DNA of 64,000 nt. Source: Maribacter polysiphoniae (GTDB taxonomy: Bacteria > Bacteroidota > Bacteroidia > Flavobacteriales > Flavobacteriaceae). This document shows positions 61,648 through 64,000 of this stretch, piece after piece. Positions within the stretch are counted from its first letter, which is position 1, and each line of letters opens with the position of its first letter. Made by a program: the position numbers and the translations under genes. The stretch lies in NCBI RefSeq assembly GCF_003148665.1, contig NZ_QGGQ01000003.1, positions 248,001 to 312,000 on the forward strand, given 5' to 3'. The notes beneath the pieces are model-generated. The model was not told the origin of the DNA. It saw only the letters and a list, made by a program, of their open reading frames with translations, and searched no databases.

Positions 61648-64000
61648 ATGAAACAGGAACATTTGGCCCAGATCGTTGCCTTGATAAAGGCATCGAATCC
61701 CAAGAACTATTATATCAACAATTCCGGACTTGCCAAGTTGGGGGAGCTGTTGTTCTATCCCGCCTCCGGAAATGAAGAGCAAGGGAAACAGTTATTGCGG
61801 ACGATTGAACAGGCTTTTCCAGAAACCTTTAAGGAAATTCTGGATTCGTTGCGGCGGTACCATCTGACCAGTTACTACACGCCCAAGACCATCATCGAAT
61901 TTAAGATCGGTCTTCTAAAGAAAAATGGGTTTGAACCCAAGACCATACTGGAACCCTCGGCTGGCAATGGGGCCTATGTACAGGAATTAAAAAAGGTGTT
62001 CCCCGAAGCCCATATCACAGCTTTGGAACCTGATATCCTATCCTTTGAGATCCTTAAGGCCAATAACCAAAAAGACGACCGTGTAACCGTACTGAACACC
62101 ACTTTTGAGGATTTTTTTCTGGATCAGGTGGAAAAGGCCCGTTTCGATTTGGTCATGACCAATATCCCATTTGGCGACATTCCCATCACCAAGGCGTATC
62201 GACACGATTACCTGACGGAAGGCCCGCTCAAAAACGTGGGCAATTATTTTAATTTTTATGCCCCTAAGATGGTACGCTATGGTGGGATCATGGCTTTGGT
62301 TACCTCTTCCGCCTTTGCCGAGCGAAGTGCCTACAATGGTTTTAGGGAGTCTATATTATTGGAGAACGACTTGCTCCTGGCCAACCGTTTCAACACGGAC
62401 TTGTTCACCAACGAGGGCACCAAGGTCGTATCCGATCTATTGGTGTACCGTAGGACTTCCAACAAAAAAACGCTATCCACCGACGAAATGGATTTTGCGG
62501 AAACCGAAGCCGTTGAACTGGAAGGTCAATCCTTTCTGACCAATCGTTTTTTCAAGAACAATCCGGGAAATGTTCACGGTACGCCCAAGCTCGGCTTTTT
62601 CCACAACAGGCCAAGCATTATTGTTGAACCTAACGAAATATCCCTGTCGAATTTTCTGGAAGGACAATCCGATGGTTTCAAGTTCGAGGTCGGTCCGGCA
62701 CCTTTAGATATACCGAAAAAACCGGAACCCTTGCCAAAGGAGGCCATAGCCGAGGAACAAACGGCAGCACCACCAACGCCTCCTATCGTCGATACGGTTT
62801 TACCTCCGATTGCCTTGCACGATAAAGAAGCCAAACAATACTCCCGGTTGTTTTTTGGTACCTACAATTTTAACAAGAAGGGCGAAGTTTTGTTTTACAC
62901 CGACCCACAGAGCACAAGAAAGGTACCCCATAAAATCAGAGAATTGGTGGCGGACTATGCCCGTATGCGGAACGAGCTCGTACTGCTCAACCTCAATATC
63001 GAAAAAAGGGAACTTCCAGAGCAAGAAGTTGCCAGACGCTTCCAGGACTTGGACTACCAATTGGACACCTTCCATTTTAAGTGGGGATTCCTAAAGGGGC
63101 ATCTCATATTTCTGAAGGACGACCATTATTTCGAGCAGGTCCGCCAACAGTTTGAGAAAAAGGAGGATGGAAAGGGTTATGGCAAAAATCCGTCGTTCAC
63201 CCTGGAACGATTTCTAAAGGCTCCCCGCGCCAAAACCAAACCCGATGAAACCGCTTCTGCTGAAATTGGCACAGATACATCCGACTCAAAGGAACCCAGA
63301 TTCGAGAATCCCGAACAAATGGCGCGCTACCAATTTGACCATAACGGACAGATCGATATAGCAGCCATCACAAGAGCCTTTAAGACCAACGAAAAGGAAC
63401 TGTTGCTGAACGGGCTGGAAACCCGCTCCCTTTTTCTAGAGCCCGATAGGGAATCCGAAACGGGCTATGCAGTGGTGCCCTATTTCCTATTTTCGAGTGG
63501 CTATATCCAGGATAAGATCGAGTATGTCGGGAACCATCCTCCACCATTTGAAATCGAAACGGAAAAAATGGAACGGGCATTGACGGAACTGCTTCCCGCA
63601 AAGTTGGACCTGAACGATATCGAGTTCAATTTCGAAAGCCATTTTATTCCTATTTCCGCAAAGGAGTCCTTTTTGGAGGAACTCATAGGCGAGAAGGTAC
63701 AGATCAATATGGCGCAGTTCAACTCCACCTTGACCTTGATGTTCCCAAGGGACTTTAACCAAGAGGCCCACGAACGATTCAGTGTGGTGCTCCGCCATGA
63801 GGTCAAGGCGAACTATAAACGGATATTGCAACATTTTGCGGAAAATAGGTATCCGGTCATTTTCACTTCGTACAAGGACCGATCGGGAAAGACCATCAGG
63901 AAACTGGACAAGGATGCCACCTTGATGGCCCAAAACCTTTACGAGGAACTGCAGCTCCATTTCAAATCCTTTATCGAGGGGCGGCAAGAGTTGAAGGCCA
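61648..64000 (+). CDS. Giant N6-adenine methyltransferase-type protein, C-terminus outside window
   Basis: At least 784 aa, open to the right edge. After a helical N-terminus (1-90, ending YHLTSYYTPKTIIEFKI) comes the SAM-binding motif LEPSAGNGAYVQEL and the catalytic motif FDLVMTNIPFGDIPIT (NIPF in place of NPPY/F). The rest holds a Pro-rich linker (PPTPPIVDTVLPP) and a helical region with conserved basic residues. Similar ICE-borne proteins combine a DNA methylase with a SNF2-type helicase; the helicase would lie beyond the edge. Protection of transferred DNA from restriction is the usual explanation (inference). Confidence 0.75.
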   Translation, partial: MKQEHLAQIVALIKASNPKNYYINNSGLAKLGELLFYPASGNEEQGKQLLRTIEQAFPETFKEILDSLRRYHLTSYYTPKTIIEFKIGLLKKNGFEPKTILEPSAGNGAYVQELKKVFPEAHITALEPDILSFEILKANNQKDDRVTVLNTTFEDFFLDQVEKARFDLVMTNIPFGDIPITKAYRHDYLTEGPLKNVGNYFNFYAPKMVRYGGIMALVTSSAFAERSAYNGFRESILLENDLLLANRFNTDLFTNEGTKVVSDLLVYRRTSNKKTLSTDEMDFAETEAVELEGQSFLTNRFFKNNPGNVHGTPKLGFFHNRPSIIVEPNEISLSNFLEGQSDGFKFEVGPAPLDIPKKPEPLPKEAIAEEQTAAPPTPPIVDTVLPPIALHDKEAKQYSRLFFGTYNFNKKGEVLFYTDPQSTRKVPHKIRELVADYARMRNELVLLNLNIEKRELPEQEVARRFQDLDYQLDTFHFKWGFLKGHLIFLKDDHYFEQVRQQFEKKEDGKGYGKNPSFTLERFLKAPRAKTKPDETASAEIGTDTSDSKEPRFENPEQMARYQFDHNGQIDIAAITRAFKTNEKELLLNGLETRSLFLEPDRESETGYAVVPYFLFSSGYIQDKIEYVGNHPPPFEIETEKMERALTELLPAKLDLNDIEFNFESHFIPISAKESFLEELIGEKVQINMAQFNSTLTLMFPRDFNQEAHERFSVVLRHEVKANYKRILQHFAENRYPVIFTSYKDRSGKTIRKLDKDATLMAQNLYEELQLHFKSFIEGRQELKA

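Noticed and set aside
1-64000. CRISPR arrays, tRNA or rRNA genes, insertion sequences
   Set aside because: No regularly spaced direct repeats, no tRNA-like cloverleaf, no rRNA blocks and no transposase frame were seen.

Overview
The window looks like a chromosomal accessory region of a marine-type flavobacterium (Bacteroidota, Flavobacteriia). The evidence is the gene content: a CTnDOT-style tra set, TraO/TraN/TraM/TraK/TraJ proteins, HYC_CC_PP and DUF3347 small proteins. TAnnTTTG-type promoter boxes are present, Shine-Dalgarno sites are weak or absent, and codon use is AT-rich. No rRNA, tRNA, CRISPR array, transposase, integrase or relaxase was recognised. All function calls are from reading translated sequence; no database search was possible.

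Region 1 (1-6436, minus strand) is a tightly packed run of eleven genes. It starts with small copper-type proteins: a Met-rich lipoprotein, a DUF2933-like protein, an HMA chaperone, a SHOCT protein, a DUF5676-like protein and a lycopene-cyclase-domain protein. It then continues into energy metabolism: a universal stress protein, type II NADH dehydrogenase, archaeal-type (class II) GAPDH, class I fructose-bisphosphate aldolase and the start of a probable dicarboxylate symporter. Region 2 (6616-8469) holds an HMA-AraC fusion regulator and two divergent HYC_CC_PP secreted proteins around a shared control region.

Region 3 (8574-37701, plus strand) is a large copper/heavy-metal homeostasis island. 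It encodes a CusA-type RND pump, a TolC-type channel and a multicopper oxidase with a Met-rich linker and a C-terminal CopB-like barrel. It also has an APC permease, DUF302 and DUF3347 proteins, a c-type heme-binding protein, membrane and FMN glutamate-synthase-like proteins, YceI and an ArsP-like permease. Further along are a K+ channel, a PepSY protein and a CusB adaptor fused to DUF3347, then a second HMA-AraC regulator, CopZ-like chaperones and DUF305. The island closes with an MBL-rhodanese protein, a PQQ-type dehydrogenase, a HEPN-like unknown, the CopA P1B-ATPase and an MtfA-like peptidase. Many families occur two or three times (HMA-AraC, HYC_CC_PP, SHOCT, DUF3347, HMA), which suggests modules joined or duplicated.

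Region 4 (37757-38521) is a junction: an N-terminally truncated PAP2 phosphatase followed by a hairpin-rich, GC-richer non-coding stretch. Region 5 (39052-58776, minus strand) is a conjugative transfer module read as ParA, TraB-like, TraC/D-position, TraE, F, G, I, J, K, M, N, O and a nine-repeat TraQ-like lipoprotein. Upstream of it lie an HTH regulator, a type IV coupling protein and two toprim-type proteins, one with its acidic residues lost. A 30-bp perfect palindrome and TTGCTATATAGCAA-type boxes sit in front of parA. Region 6 (58880-64000, plus strand) diverges from it: an M23 peptidase, three proteins without clear family, and the first 784 codons of an adenine methyltransferase-type giant protein that runs off the window.

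Together this reads as an integrative conjugative element, or a fusion of one with a neighbouring island, whose cargo handles periplasmic and cytoplasmic copper. It also appears to carry back-up enzymes for glycolysis and respiration under metal or oxidative stress; that last point is inference.
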